A model generated the notes under the pieces. It was not told where the DNA came from. It saw only the letters and a program-made list of their open reading frames with translations, and made no database searches. From the NCBI GenBank assembly GCA_010093685.1, contig MU006220.1:1209502-1273501 (forward strand): a DNA stretch of 64,000 bases, given 5' to 3'. The translations under genes and the position numbers were made by a program. Origin of the DNA: Ophiobolus disseminans (taxonomy: Eukaryota > Ascomycota > Dothideomycetes > Pleosporales > Phaeosphaeriaceae). This document shows positions 1-10,751 of this stretch, piece by piece. Each line of letters begins with the position of its first letter. Positions within the stretch are counted from its first letter, which is position 1.

Positions 1-670
1 GTTGGGACTATGGCCGCCATAATTTTAGCACCAAGATTCGCCGCATGCAAGCGCCATGCAGGTCCCTATTGGCTGCGTCGTGACGGGGGCTTCGAGATCG
101 CCAGTTGTGTTCCATGGTGCGCAGAGCTTGCCACTGCTTTGTTCGTCTTGCAACATCTCTGCACTGCTCTCAATACTACACTCACGTCAATACTGTCTAA
201 TCCGCGCCGTTGCACCTCTGACCTCGCACCCGCCCTCACCCACGATCAGACTGCGCGTGGCGGCACACCGTTGAGGCGTCGCTTCCGAAAGTGCCAAGGC
301 TTCCTGCGCAGCGCGTTCCTTGCGAAGCTGCCAACCCTGGACGCCCCGTTTGAGCCAGGAGCAACGAACGTCTCCTTTGAATCGTCTCCCGCACCCTCTC
401 CTCACCTGCCTCCCACCCCCAGCAGCAATACCGAGCATCAACAGGCACTGCACTGCTACAGGAGGGGAGCCGCCGTCGCCATCCACATACCTGCAGCACC
501 GCCCGTTGCCCCGTCACCCTGCTGCCGGACACGCTCCCTTTGCTTGAATTCCGCTGCGTGCCAGCGCCGATAACAACACTCGTTTACCAACAGCACTCAC
601 CCGCATACTCGCCCGTCTAGCAGGTCGCATCTGTTAATACACGCTACTCACCCGCATACGCTCACTCGCC
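1..670. other. Intergenic region upstream of the KRE6-like gene
   Basis: This stretch holds overlapping ORFs on both strands but no recognisable domain. It is rich in C and short CA/CT runs, typical of a fungal promoter plus 5' leader. The gene to its left lies outside the window. I see no TATA box or RNA gene. Confidence 0.5.
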
Positions 671-2876
671 ATGTCGTCACTTACACCGCAATCGCCACGA
701 GGCGCCGGCCCTCCCCACATCCGCCTCAACTCAGGCACCCAAGAGGCTCGCACCGACGACAATGGCCTGCCGTCTGCACGCCCCACCACAGCCCGAACAC
801 ACTCGGCGCGCTCGTTAACACAGCCGCTCCGCCCGAGCACCGCACCCCACAACCCCGGCACGCGATCGCCCACAGTGCCATCATTATACAAGAACGCCGG
901 GGTCGCAGAGTCCGCCGAGATGCTGCTCCCGCCGCGCAAGCTCAAGACTCGCCCATATCGCGATGAGTCGCCGATCAGGTCGCCATCCGGCATGTCGTCA
1001 CGGCGGACAAGCTGGAGCTCCGACACGTCGAGAGGGCCCTTTGCCTCGCCCTTTGACGACTCGAGAGCGCCCTCGAGAGCCGGCAGCGAGGAGGACCTCA
1101 ACACGCAGACCGTCTCGGAAAAGTTCAACATTTTACCCTCTGCAGGACTGCTATTGTTCCCAGAGGACGTCGAAAAGGACGACTACATGCACAACCCAGA
1201 CCCGAACGACAAGGACCAGCGAGACTGCGACATCTTTACCAAGCGCGGCTTCGTCAATGTCGGCGGTCTGGCCTTCCTAGCGGCCGGTCTGCTCGTGCTG
1301 TTTGTCGTTTTCCCAGTACTGTACGTTTCTCCACATGACGCTCCCTACCCTGTGACACACTAACACATCCACAGCACTTTCGTCGATAAAATTACAGAGC
1401 AACCCAAGGGCCCATGTACCAATAATCCGCTGTGCATTGCTGGCAAGCAAAGCGAGCCACTTTTGCAGAATGTGCGCCAAGGTCTCATCGACCCGACAAC
1501 GCCCAAGGATGTGATGACACGAACTGGTTACAACGGCCAGAAGCAAAAGCTCGTTTTCTCCGACGAGTTCAACACCGATGGGCGCACCTTCTACGATGGC
1601 GACGATGCCTACTTCCAGGCCGTAGACATCTGGTATGGTGCCACGCAGGATTTGGAGGTAAGCGGTGTAGTAGTCGTAGCGAAATGAGCAGCTCTGACAC
1701 TCAATAGTGGTACGACCCCGATGCAGCATACACCGAGAACGGCAGCCTTGTGCTCCAGTTCGACAAGATTCCAAGTCACGGGCTTGAATTTCGATCCGGC
1801 ATGATCCAGTCATGGAACAAACTGTGCTACAAGGGTGGCTTTTTAGACGCCAGTATCTCGCTACCTGGCAGGGGTGATGTGAGTGGTTTCTGGCCTGGTT
1901 TCTGGACCATGGGCAATCTCGCTCGCCCCGGATACCTTGCATCGACCGAAGGCCTGTGGCCTTACAGCTACCACGACGAATGCGACCATGGTATCACGCC
2001 CAACCAAAGTTCCTACGATGGTATCAGCTACCTACCTGGTATGAAGCTCCCAGCTTGTACGTGCAAGGGGCAGGATCACCCCAGCCCTGGCAAGTCGCGT
2101 AGCGCCCCTGAAATCGATGCTTTGGAGGGCTCAGTCCATTTCATCGGGCCCGGAGAGACAAATGCTGTTGGTGTTGTGTCCCAGTCGTTCCAGGCTGCAC
2201 CCTTCGATATCTGGTACCAACCTGATTACGGTGAGTCTCCTTCGTGTGTGTCACCTTCACCGCTAATAAATGTTAGAATACATCGAGGTCTACGATAACT
2301 CAATCACGATGATGAACGCCTACAAAGGTGGACCTTTTCAACAAGCCATTTCGGGCCTCACCAACTTGAACAATGATTGGTACAACGGCAAGCAATACCA
2401 AAAGTACTCGTTCGAGTATGAGACTGGCAAGAAAGGATACATCACCTGGTACGTTGGTGATGACAAGACCTGGACTTTTAAGGCCCCGTCGACACGACCC
2501 AACGGCAACATCGGCACGAGAGTGATTCCAGAGGAGCCGATGACTGTCATTGCCAACTTTGGTATGTCGAACAGTTTTGCCGCCATCGATCTTAAGCAAA
2601 TCGCGGCCGACCTACCCGCTAAAATGCGCGTCGATTACATCCGTATCTATCAGGACGAAAGCCAAGACAACGACGACGATTTCATGACCTGCGATCCTCC
2701 GGGCTACCCCACGACACAGTATATCAGAGATCACCCAGCACCATACGCAAACCCGAATCTGACTGACTGGTACGCCCACTCCTTCCCTCTCCTGAAACCA
2801 TTACTAACAACCAAACAGGAAATCAACCAAATATGACTGGCCAAAGAATTCATTCATGGACGACTGCAAGTCATGA
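671..2876 (+). CDS. kre6: KRE6/SKN1-type beta-glucan synthesis-associated protein (GH16-like)
   Basis: Five exons: 671-1320, 1375-1657, 1708-2230, 2277-2769, 2819-2876, giving 668 residues, a usual length for filamentous-fungal KRE6 proteins. The phases join cleanly and the last exon supplies the C-terminal residues ending in DDCKS. The protein has a Ser/Pro/Arg-rich cytoplasmic N-terminus of about 195 residues. One transmembrane segment at about 196-216 (motif [14 protein letters not shown]) makes it type II. A luminal SKN1/KRE6 domain follows, with [26 protein letters not shown] and [11 protein letters not shown]. The family acts in the secretory pathway and is needed for wall beta-1,6-glucan, but its enzymatic step is not settled. 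Introns are 46-54 nt with GT-AG ends. I chose the first in-frame ATG after an upstream stop. Confidence 0.93.
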
Positions 2877-4258
2877 GCGTCACCGGCTTGGTTCTCAATA
2901 CAGTCTTTTCTTTACCTGCAACGGAACTGCTGGTCCATGTTCCGGTACCTTTTTCCTCTGTCGACTACTACCTAATGTGGCCACGGCAACACGAATACCC
3001 ACTACCCGCACGCAAAATGGTTCATCCCTGCAAAAGCTACTACGTAATTTTAGACGTTTCTTTATCTTCGGATCCACACAATACAGCATTTGCATTGGCG
3101 TTTACGAGGGCGCTTCCCATTTACGGTTCATTTCAACGCCATTGGGTGTAACGCTTCCATCAGATACCGGTCGACAACCTGCTACCTCCTCCGGGACCGT
3201 GTTCGAGTTGCTCAGCGACGCCATCGTTCTATTTGAGCAGGTTGCTTATCCCGGCGGCATCTATCACACTTCTGCACATATACGGCGCTTGTATATTACG
3301 GCATTTGTTTCTGTTCGACGTGCATCGCCTGTACAAAGCATTTTCTCGTCCTCATTTGCGGAGGCAGACTTCCCTGTCTTGTTTTTGGTTAGGCACAATG
3401 GAGCTGCTGGGCGCTCTCTTCGATTCACATCTGCTGTAATGCATCTTTATGGTTTTCTGTCACTTTCGTTTTTTGTAGGAGTGTAGAGCATGCGTCATGA
3501 TGAAAGATGTTTGCTGCTTCTTTGGATTTGAGCGCCTTTTTTGGTTTATCTGTTAATGTGCGTGCATGGTGAGGTGGGAGGTGTTGTATGAGGATTGGGG
3601 GGGAAGATGCGGAGTAGGGTAGAGATTATCGGCGAAAGTGAAATACAAAAAAGTTTAAAATTATGCATTGGCTTTTGGCTCGCGAGGTGCTTATCTTGCT
3701 GATGTGTAAGAGCACACGTCTCTCGGAAGCAGTCATACATCATGGCCTCGAAACCTTCGCCGCAAAACGATCACTACCAAACATTATCTCGCGCCCCCGT
3801 CTCCACTCGTGAAACGCCCCTCCCGCATCCACGCTAGGATACTCCCGGTGAGACACCTCTGCCAAAACCCCTTTTTACTGCATATCCTTAGCGAGAGAAT
3901 CGACACCTTTTACTCTTACCTACTGGATTGGGTATATGGATTCTGTATGTGTGCGATGGGCTGTGGTTGTTTTGGTGTGGAACTCCAGCATGGGATTGTC
4001 CAATACGTAAATACTAGTAGCAACGCACTGCATCGCCTCGCTGAGCTGCGTTCTGTGCCCTCACCCTATACCTAGACCTACAGAGAAGGACATACTATGG
4101 ATTCAGGTAGTCGGGTTGCTTGAAGAGGATTGTTATCTAACTGCCTGAATCACGTGGATTTACCACCCCTCACTCGCTACATACATGTAATGTCTTGAGG
4201 CCTCCTACCAAAACACATATATAGTGCCCACCCACCAGATCCTTTCACTTTGTCTACA
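2877..4258. other. Intergenic: KRE6 3' region and GFA-gene promoter
   Basis: There is a 217-codon ORF at 2833-3486, but it overlaps the true last exon in another frame and shows no domain, so I treat it as 3' UTR and spacer. The right part leads into the TATA element in front of the next gene. No RNA gene or repeat was seen. Confidence 0.5.
4218..4223 (+). promoter_or_regulatory. TATA-like element of the GFA-family gene
   Basis: A TATATA motif lies 36 nt before the ATG at 4259. This spacing would give a very short 5' UTR, so the real start site may use it or be upstream. Confidence 0.45.
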
Positions 4259-4789
4259 ATGACGTCTGGACCTTTCACGCCCCTCAGCGGCCACTGCACC
4301 TGCAAAACCATATCCTACACGCTCACCGCCCCGCCCCTCATCACCCACGCCTGCCACTGCACCTTCTGCCAACGCGAGTCCGGCTCAGCATTCGCCCTCA
4401 ACGCACTGATCGAATCCTCACATTTCACAGTCACATCCGCGACGCAACCCACCGTGCGTAGTATCCCCTCTCTCAGCTCCGCAGCCGGCGACGCGCATTT
4501 AGTCGCACACTGCGCTACGTGTTTGACGGCGGTGTATGCGCACTATGGCTTTGCAAGCGCAGACGCGGATAGGAAGGTCGTGTGTGTCAAGGTGGGGACG
4601 CTGGACGACGAGGGCAAGAAGAGGGTGCGGCCCGATGTGCATATTTATACGAGCACGAAGATGGAGTGGGTTGAGCTGGGGGGTGAGCGGGCGAGGGGGG
4701 CGAGGGTGTTTGAGGAGTATTATGACAAGAGGGAGGTTTGGAGTAGGGAGAGCTTGGAGAGGTGGGATGTTTTGTTGAAGCAAGGTTAG
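4259..4789 (+). CDS. GFA-domain (CENP-V/formaldehyde-activating-like) zinc protein
   Basis: A single-exon ORF of 176 residues. The ATG at 4259 is preferred over an in-frame TTG nine bases upstream. Zinc-binding features of the GFA (Mss4-like) fold are visible in order: GHCTCKTISY near residue 14, CHCTFCQRESGSAF near residue 34, and CATC in the middle of the protein. The family includes bacterial S-hydroxymethylglutathione synthase and many uncharacterised fungal paralogues, so the substrate cannot be inferred. The length is typical. Codon use shifts from C-rich to G-rich along the gene, but the frame is open throughout. It is flanked by a TATA element on the left and faces the 3' end of the J-like gene on the right. 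Confidence 0.85.
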   Translation: MTSGPFTPLSGHCTCKTISYTLTAPPLITHACHCTFCQRESGSAFALNALIESSHFTVTSATQPTVRSIPSLSSAAGDAHLVAHCATCLTAVYAHYGFASADADRKVVCVKVGTLDDEGKKRVRPDVHIYTSTKMEWVELGGERARGARVFEEYYDKREVWSRESLERWDVLLKQG

Positions 4790-5102
4790 GGAATTGGAGT
4801 GGTGCGAAAGAAGATCAAGTTCTTATTACGATGGAGATTTTCGATTCACTTTCATTTTGAATCTAGATAATAGTGACGGGTGGGTAGTATTCCTCTCCCG
4901 AGCCCGAGAGGTGGGATTACTTTAGATGCAGGTCTGTGCCATGGAAAGATGTAAATCGCTGCAGTACGCCCCTAATAGTGATGAAATAGACAATGAAGTC
5001 CGAGACAAGAAAGGCGCTACTCAATTTGCATGCCAACCCTCGCTGTATAGATAGTGAAAAGAGTGGCCGTATATGACATTATATGAAGGTGTAGGCAGAC
5101 TG
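4790..5102. other. Convergent 3' spacer
   Basis: About 310 bp between the 3' ends of the GFA gene and the J-like gene. It holds presumed 3' UTR sequence; I see no other feature. Confidence 0.5.
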
Positions 5103-5885
5103 CTAGTTTGGTCGCGAATTGACAGCCAAATGGTTGAGATATACTGGCCGCCGACAACCCAGATGAGGATGCCTTTGTACGCCGTCATATGCGCTGAGGA
5201 TGGGGATGTAGGAGGCGTATGGTTGTGTGCCGATGACGGGCTCGTACAGCCGTCGGTGGTGTTTAAGCCTCCAATTGACATCCTGATTCTGCGCTGCCTC
5301 AATCTCGTCCTCTTCCGATACGACTGGCATTGCAGCCTGGTCGCTGTGGGCACTGTCGCTGCGGCCGCGCTTGGACTGGTCCATGACTTCAGCTAGGCTT
5401 GCGGCGTTGGGCGGACGGTAGATGGCGTCGTAGTCTTGTCGTGCTGCCGGGTTGGCGAGGACGTCGAAGGCTGCCTGAGCTAGCCGGTACTTGGCGGGGT
5501 TTGTGGTGAAGTAGAGAAGTCTGAGCCGGCGGAAAGCTGCCTTTACGTCGTCGATCGAGGCATTGGGAGGTAGCTCGAGGGCGGCATAATGATCGACAAA
5601 CTCGGATCTCTCGCCAGCGGGCAGCGGATCAGTTGACAATGTCGGTGAGAGGATGGGATTTTTGTGTTGTAGGAGGATGCTGGCATCGGATACGTAGATG
5701 GAGGAGCGCTTGATGTGCAGCATGGTGGGCGGCGCGGCAGAGATACTGATCGGTCTTGGTCGCTCAATGTATTCCGAGTTGTGTCGTTGGTGGTCGACGC
5801 GTTGCTTGTTGCGAAGTGGACTGACTCCTCCTATCCTGCACATGGAGGAATCCGTTTGCGGGAAGGAAGAGTAAGAGGCAATCAT
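5103..5885 (-). CDS. Protein with a degenerate J-like domain
   Basis: A single-exon ORF of 260 residues from the ATG at 5885. The same frame is open up to an ATG at 6038, which would add 51 residues. Residues about 98-157 read like a J domain: DHYAALELPPNASIDDVKAAF for helices I-II, then LAQAAFDVLANPAARQDYD for helices III-IV. The HPD tripeptide needed to stimulate Hsp70 is absent; the helix II-III loop reads YFTTNPAKY. The C-terminal part contains an acidic stretch (SEEDEIEAAQNQD) and WRLKHHRRLYEPVIG. No signal peptide or membrane segment is seen. It may be a J-like protein with a non-chaperone role; the function is unknown. Confidence 0.7.
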   Translation of the reverse strand: MIASYSSFPQTDSSMCRIGGVSPLRNKQRVDHQRHNSEYIERPRPISISAAPPTMLHIKRSSIYVSDASILLQHKNPILSPTLSTDPLPAGERSEFVDHYAALELPPNASIDDVKAAFRRLRLLYFTTNPAKYRLAQAAFDVLANPAARQDYDAIYRPPNAASLAEVMDQSKRGRSDSAHSDQAAMPVVSEEDEIEAAQNQDVNWRLKHHRRLYEPVIGTQPYASYIPILSAYDGVQRHPHLGCRRPVYLNHLAVNSRPN

Positions 5886-6423
5886 CTTGGGGTGTGCGGT
5901 GGTCTGGGTTTGTGTGTTCACAATGTCTCGAGCACTATTGTTACACGAAGACAAAGACGGAATGTTGTACGTGGAGGGCGAGGATTGTGTTCGGTGTGAC
6001 ACTGTGAATATGGGGAAACACGCAGGACAAACAATCATCTAAGACAGGGACAAGGTCATGGCGCAGCTGCTGCAGGGGAGCGTTTGATGCAGGGGGGCGG
6101 CCGGTGGGGCCCGCGGATGGGAAATGATGATGCTGGGAGGGCATCCTGAACGCAAGGATAAGGGATGCGCACACTGGAGGTGAAGTAGAGTTCTGCGCTT
6201 GTGCAAAGGTTCAAACAGACTTAAGTGAGAGCTGGAGACTTTGGCGGGCTGCTGGTTGGGCTTCGGTGGCTTGGAGCTGCGCAGATGGCATGTGCAATCG
6301 CGTCGTCGCGCTAGGCAACAACGTGGGGGAGGCTAGTTCGCGTGTCCCAAAAAGCTCCGACTCGACTTTATCGTTGGCTGCCAGCGCGTCGCAATCCACA
6401 CGCCGTCGTCATATCCGCACTCA
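5886..6423. other. Divergent promoter region between the J-like gene and POP1
   Basis: About 540 bp between divergent starts. It may include 153 nt of extra N-terminal coding sequence for the J-like gene if the ATG at 6038 is used. No TATA box stands out. Confidence 0.45.
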
Positions 6424-8967
6424 ATGGCCGACGGCTTAAACAAGCGCAAGCAGCCCGCAGCCACGGGGCCAAATGCAAAGCGACCGCGCTTTGCCCAGCG
6501 TCCACAGCATCAGATCAACGTGCAGCCCACCAAGTCGGCGTATCCCAATGGCGAGGTCAATGTCAAAAACTTCCTCAACTCACACGAAAATGAGATCAAA
6601 TCGCTCGAGAATGCTATGCGGGCCGCCAAGAAGGGACTATCACGCAGGGCCTTTCAAGATGTGCCGCGAGAGCTGAGGAGAAGGACTGCGAGCCATAATC
6701 CACAGCGCGTGCCGAAGAGGCTGCGAAGGCGCGCCAAGCACGAAGCGACTGAGGACAACACACCCATTAGTAGAGGGAAGAGCGGCAGTGGGGCGGGTAA
6801 AGGTGCAAAGGGTCACCTGAGGAAAGAAGGAAGAGCGAAGAGCAGACAGACCGGCGAGCAAAGGGCGAAGGGAAAGAATGCCAAGGGCGAAGATGATAGA
6901 ACGGACATAGATGGAGCAGCAGGAGCGGATTCAGCTACGAAGAGACCAGACTCGATAGCACAACCAAAACCGAAGCCTAAATTTCCGACCCTAGCCACGC
7001 CCGCTACTCCCCCCTCCCGGTTTCGCAGACGGCAGAAAGACAAGACGTGGCTACCTACGCACCTATGGCACACAAAGCGCGCCCACATGACAGACCCGAA
7101 GGACCCTCTTTGGCGGTTTGCAATTCCACTCCAGCCTGCTGCAAAGGCATACCGCTTGACACACCGAGCGGCCACCCAGCGAGGTGCCGTCGCTTGGGAT
7201 ACGAGCTACATGTCTACCATCAGTCTTGAGGCAGCCGAGGCTAGCATCTCAGGCATGCTCAAGGGGCTACACTTCGCCAGCGAGAGCGCAGAAAACCCGT
7301 GGCAAGACAGAGGCAGGGCCAAAAAGTGGAGACATGGTACAAGAGTCTGGGAGGGTTGGATCTACGAAAGAGAAGCCAAGCCCTTGAAGAAGCTTGCCCC
7401 AGTTGCTATCATATGGTGCGTGCCAAGAGCGGACGCGAAGAAGAGAAAAGCGTTCATCCGTGTGCATCCAAGTGCGTACCTACAGCTCTGGAACGAGGTC
7501 ATCAGGATCTCAAAGGTCCAGAAGCCAGGGGTAGTAGTGGAAGACTTGCGCTTCGAGGTCGGCTCCATCGAGATCATGGGGCCAGCAGCAGCAGAGACAT
7601 TGTCCTCTATACTGTCCACGATCTCGTCCAAGGAAGCGCCTCCTGAGGCGCCACAATTAGTGTGGCAGAAGCTTGCTTCTATTACCGATGTCGCTTCCTT
7701 GCCTTTGGGAGCCCTGCTAGGCTTCGATATCTCCGATCCGCGCTTCCGCGACCCTCCTGCGTCCGCACAGTTACAACAGGACGAGCAGGCAATGCAGTCT
7801 TTGATGGAGATACTCGCACTGTGGCCTGTCGATGGTTCGCAAGCACCATCTTCAATCTTTGATCGCAACCTGCGTCTAAATGCACAGCGTTCCATGCCCT
7901 CCGAGAAGTCAATTAATCGACGCAAGAGCGCGTGTACTTTAGGAGAGCAACCAGAGGCCAGGCCAGCCGATCCGCAGATTCCAACACTCATCTATGTCTC
8001 TCGAGAAAATAAGTCGTGGACAGTTCTACTGCCCTGGAAGTATGTACAGCCTGTTTGGCGAGGCATGATGCGCTATCCGGTGTCGACAGGCGGCAATCCA
8101 CGTTTCGGCGGACTGAAGGAGAGACGCCAGGTAAACTTTGAGCGATCCGTTCCGCAGTTTCCATTTGACCACCCAGGCACCGATGCTGGTTGGACTTGGG
8201 AGTTGCGAGAACGAGACGCAAGAAAGCATGAGTGGACCAAGCGACCTAAAGGGAAGAGGATCGAATGGTCTACAGTCGATCTCGGCCATGGAAGGAAAGG
8301 TGAGCTCGGCGATCCCTGGGCGTGCGATTGGGCAAGGCTTCTGCCAGTCTCTACCGAGGTGCTTGAGAAAGCAGACAAAGATGCTGAACATGTACGCTCG
8401 CCGCTCATCCAACTTTCCTCAAAGCAAGCTTCGGATGTGGTTGTCGGAGGCTCTCTTCCCGTGGACCATCAAGGTAAACCATATGTATTCGCTGTCAAGA
8501 TCACTATGACGCAACGTGGTGTTCCCACCGATTGTGCTCGGGTGTATAGACTGCCTACTAGCAATGAGGAGCTGCGGAGCAAATGGCTATCTCTCATCCC
8601 CAAGCCAGGTGCGAAACGTCAACCAAGGACCACGCAGAAAACCCGCACGAGTGACGCTACAGGGCATGTCAAGCGGAGAGAATTGGCAAAAGATCTTCTC
8701 AAGGCGCAAGCGTTGAGCAACGATGTCCCCAAGGCTGGCGAGGACGACTACCCTACGGTCCCAGACGAGGAAGATCTGATTGGGTTTGTCACGACCGGTA
8801 ACTTCAATCTTGCTGAGGGCATGCCGACAGCGGTTGCAAACATAGCCCTACACAAGGTCATCGGCGGTGGCTCATCAGAGGACGGCACGCAGCAGGAGGG
8901 TCGCGTGTGCATCGTCAGGCCAGCGGGTAGTACCATTGGTAGGCTAGCAACGTGGGAGGTGGTGTAA
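6424..8967 (+). CDS. pop1: POP1, large protein subunit of RNase P and RNase MRP
   Basis: An intronless ORF of 847 residues. The N-terminal POP1 signature is clear: VNVKNFLNSHENEIKSLE, then RAFQDVPRELRRRTASHN and RVPKRLRRRAK, a basic RNA-binding region. A lysine-rich low-complexity stretch follows at about 105-195. Next comes the conserved block with RFRRRQKDKTWLPTHLWHTKR and MTDPKDPLWRFAIPL. A POPLD-type middle region lies around WTVLLPWKYVQPVWRGMMRYP and GGLKERRQVNFE. The C-terminus ends with IGFVTTGNFNLAEG and GRLATWEVV, as in the family. Pop1 is the scaffold of nuclear RNase P, which matures tRNA 5' ends, and of RNase MRP in rRNA processing. Length and domain order are normal. Confidence 0.95.
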   Translation: MADGLNKRKQPAATGPNAKRPRFAQRPQHQINVQPTKSAYPNGEVNVKNFLNSHENEIKSLENAMRAAKKGLSRRAFQDVPRELRRRTASHNPQRVPKRLRRRAKHEATEDNTPISRGKSGSGAGKGAKGHLRKEGRAKSRQTGEQRAKGKNAKGEDDRTDIDGAAGADSATKRPDSIAQPKPKPKFPTLATPATPPSRFRRRQKDKTWLPTHLWHTKRAHMTDPKDPLWRFAIPLQPAAKAYRLTHRAATQRGAVAWDTSYMSTISLEAAEASISGMLKGLHFASESAENPWQDRGRAKKWRHGTRVWEGWIYEREAKPLKKLAPVAIIWCVPRADAKKRKAFIRVHPSAYLQLWNEVIRISKVQKPGVVVEDLRFEVGSIEIMGPAAAETLSSILSTISSKEAPPEAPQLVWQKLASITDVASLPLGALLGFDISDPRFRDPPASAQLQQDEQAMQSLMEILALWPVDGSQAPSSIFDRNLRLNAQRSMPSEKSINRRKSACTLGEQPEARPADPQIPTLIYVSRENKSWTVLLPWKYVQPVWRGMMRYPVSTGGNPRFGGLKERRQVNFERSVPQFPFDHPGTDAGWTWELRERDARKHEWTKRPKGKRIEWSTVDLGHGRKGELGDPWACDWARLLPVSTEVLEKADKDAEHVRSPLIQLSSKQASDVVVGGSLPVDHQGKPYVFAVKITMTQRGVPTDCARVYRLPTSNEELRSKWLSLIPKPGAKRQPRTTQKTRTSDATGHVKRRELAKDLLKAQALSNDVPKAGEDDYPTVPDEEDLIGFVTTGNFNLAEGMPTAVANIALHKVIGGGSSEDGTQQEGRVCIVRPAGSTIGRLATWEVV

Positions 8968-9443
8968 ATAGTCAGAATAGTACAATGTACCCAAAGCTAA
9001 TAGCTTCGCATACCTCGGAACACGGTCATTCAATGAGGAACTATACATGCAATATCCGAGCTAGTTGAAGCTTAAGGCTGTCTCTAATTAGCCCGGAGCC
9101 TGCTGACGTTGCAGAGACAAGATGACAGATACAGCCTATAGGGGTCACAACCACTTCATCCAGCGCGAATGTACGATTCAAGTGCACTCAAGCGGGGCAA
9201 TATACGCATGCACACATCCTTCAACGAACACTCAGCTCCACCAGATCGAACGCTGCGGGAATCTGTTCATGGTGTGGGGTAAAGTCCACACGCTAGCAGG
9301 GATGAAGCGGGCCCGCTAGTGCTCCGGACAAGGATTGTATCGTCCCGAAATTACGCTAGCGTCTCGCAGTAGCCGTCTCAGCAAGTCGCCATTCTGCCAG
9401 GAACACAACGAGGAGAGACTTCACGAGGACAGCAAAATCAAGA
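8968..9443. other. Intergenic: POP1 3' region and zinc-finger gene promoter
   Basis: This holds a 65-codon ORF at 9122-9319 with no features. I see no TATA box, repeat or RNA gene. Confidence 0.5.
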
Positions 9444-10751
9444 ATGGCCGAGGACCGGCCGGCAGACGACCAGGGCGAAGGCGTCGATTCTGCAGTCGGA
9501 CTGACGTCAGACGCATTTGCGGATCTGGTGAGGCTGCTGCCAGCGGAGCGAGTTGCGACGGCGAAGCTAACATGTCATGCGCAGGCCAAAGACATTCTCG
9601 AGGACCTGCTGGACACGATTGTCACCAGGACCATCGTCTCATGCCACCGCTCGGAGAAGACGCTGCGCATGCAGTCGGCCGCCACACAGGCCGAGTCGCT
9701 CGCCCTCGCCAACCTCGAGCCGCAGTCGCAGAAGCAGAACCCCAACGGCGCCGCCTCCTCCGCCATCCCCATCGCTGACACGCCCGCCGCAAAGTACGAG
9801 AACGGGCGCGTGTTCCTCAAAGGCAACCCCCTCAAGACGACGCCCGAGATAATATGTCCGCACTGCAAACTGCCTCGGCTTATGCACCCCATCATGGGCA
9901 AGGGGATGCAGACGCCCGACCTCACCAAAGAATACTGCATGCTGTATCCGTGGGTGCAGCGGCAGGGCCACGACGTGTACGGCAACCCGTTTCCGACAGA
10001 CATGGCGAAGAGTAAGAAAGAGCGCGAATTGATTAAGCAACAGCAAAAGAACCAAGAAAAGGAGAGCGTCGGCACACCGGGCTCACAGGACACTGACATG
10101 GCTGGCGCAGACACAAAGGAGATCAAGCTGAACACCGGAGGCAAGCCTGCGAGCTACATACCCTGGCACACGTGCCCGAACTGCAAGCGCAGCTTACTCA
10201 TAACGCGTTTCGCGCAACATCTCGAAAAGTGTCTAGGCATAAGCGGGCGGCAGAGCTCGAGAAACGCAATGGCGAAGCTAGCAGGACAGAACGGTACAAG
10301 CTCAGGACTCGGCAACACACCCCTGGGCAGCCGCATGGGCACGCCAGTCCCAGGCTCACAGGATGGCCTTTCGTCCGCACCCGTACGACCGAAGAACGGC
10401 AAAGGCATATCGCCGACCAAGAAGCTGGTCCAGGACGACGACGCAGACGAGCTCGGTGCAGACGACACACCCGAGCGCAAAAAGATCAAGAAGAAGAGCT
10501 CGTACGTCAAAAAGGCGGACCGCGACAAGGTCGGCTCTGGTGGCGGCTCGCTCAAAGTCAAGCTCAAGACCGGCAGACCGGACCTCGAGCGTAGGGCCAG
10601 CGAGATGAGCGAGCGCAGCGAGGGCAAACGAGATCGCGAGGACGGCGACGAGGGCGAAGACCGGCGGAAGAAGAAGATCAAGCTTAGCATGGGCAAAGGC
10701 GAGAACGGGCGCGCCAGCGCGAGTGCAGAACCCGCCAGTGCTGTCGATTAG
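9444..10751 (+). CDS. Sgf11-type zinc-finger protein, putative SAGA DUB-module subunit
   Basis: The whole span is open, but a consensus intron is present at 9528-9584: GTGAGG donor, GCTAAC branch point, GCAG acceptor. It is 57 nt without a stop. Splicing gives 416 residues and joins DAFADL to AKDILEDLLDTIV, a continuous helix like the Sus1-binding helix of Sgf11. A first Cys cluster follows (CPHCKLPRLMHP through KEYCMLYPWVQRQG). A second unit, CPNCKRSLLITRFAQHLEKC followed by GRQSSRNA, closely resembles the Sgf11 C2HC nucleosome-binding finger. The C-terminus is low-complexity and basic, ending in KKKIKLSMGKG. Sgf11 works in the SAGA histone H2B deubiquitinase module. This protein is longer than yeast Sgf11, so it could also be an Sgf73/ataxin-7-related protein. 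Confidence 0.8.
   Translation: MAEDRPADDQGEGVDSAVGLTSDAFADLVRLLPAERVATAKLTCHAQAKDILEDLLDTIVTRTIVSCHRSEKTLRMQSAATQAESLALANLEPQSQKQNPNGAASSAIPIADTPAAKYENGRVFLKGNPLKTTPEIICPHCKLPRLMHPIMGKGMQTPDLTKEYCMLYPWVQRQGHDVYGNPFPTDMAKSKKERELIKQQQKNQEKESVGTPGSQDTDMAGADTKEIKLNTGGKPASYIPWHTCPNCKRSLLITRFAQHLEKCLGISGRQSSRNAMAKLAGQNGTSSGLGNTPLGSRMGTPVPGSQDGLSSAPVRPKNGKGISPTKKLVQDDDADELGADDTPERKKIKKKSSYVKKADRDKVGSGGGSLKVKLKTGRPDLERRASEMSERSEGKRDREDGDEGEDRRKKKIKLSMGKGENGRASASAEPASAVD

Noticed and set aside
10..573. 187-codon ORF at the left edge
   Set aside because: Low-complexity Pro/Arg/Ser composition, overlapping ORFs on both strands, no domain; more likely promoter and 5' leader.
2833..3486. 217-codon ORF after the KRE6 gene
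   Set aside because: It overlaps the true last KRE6 exon in another frame and has no domain.
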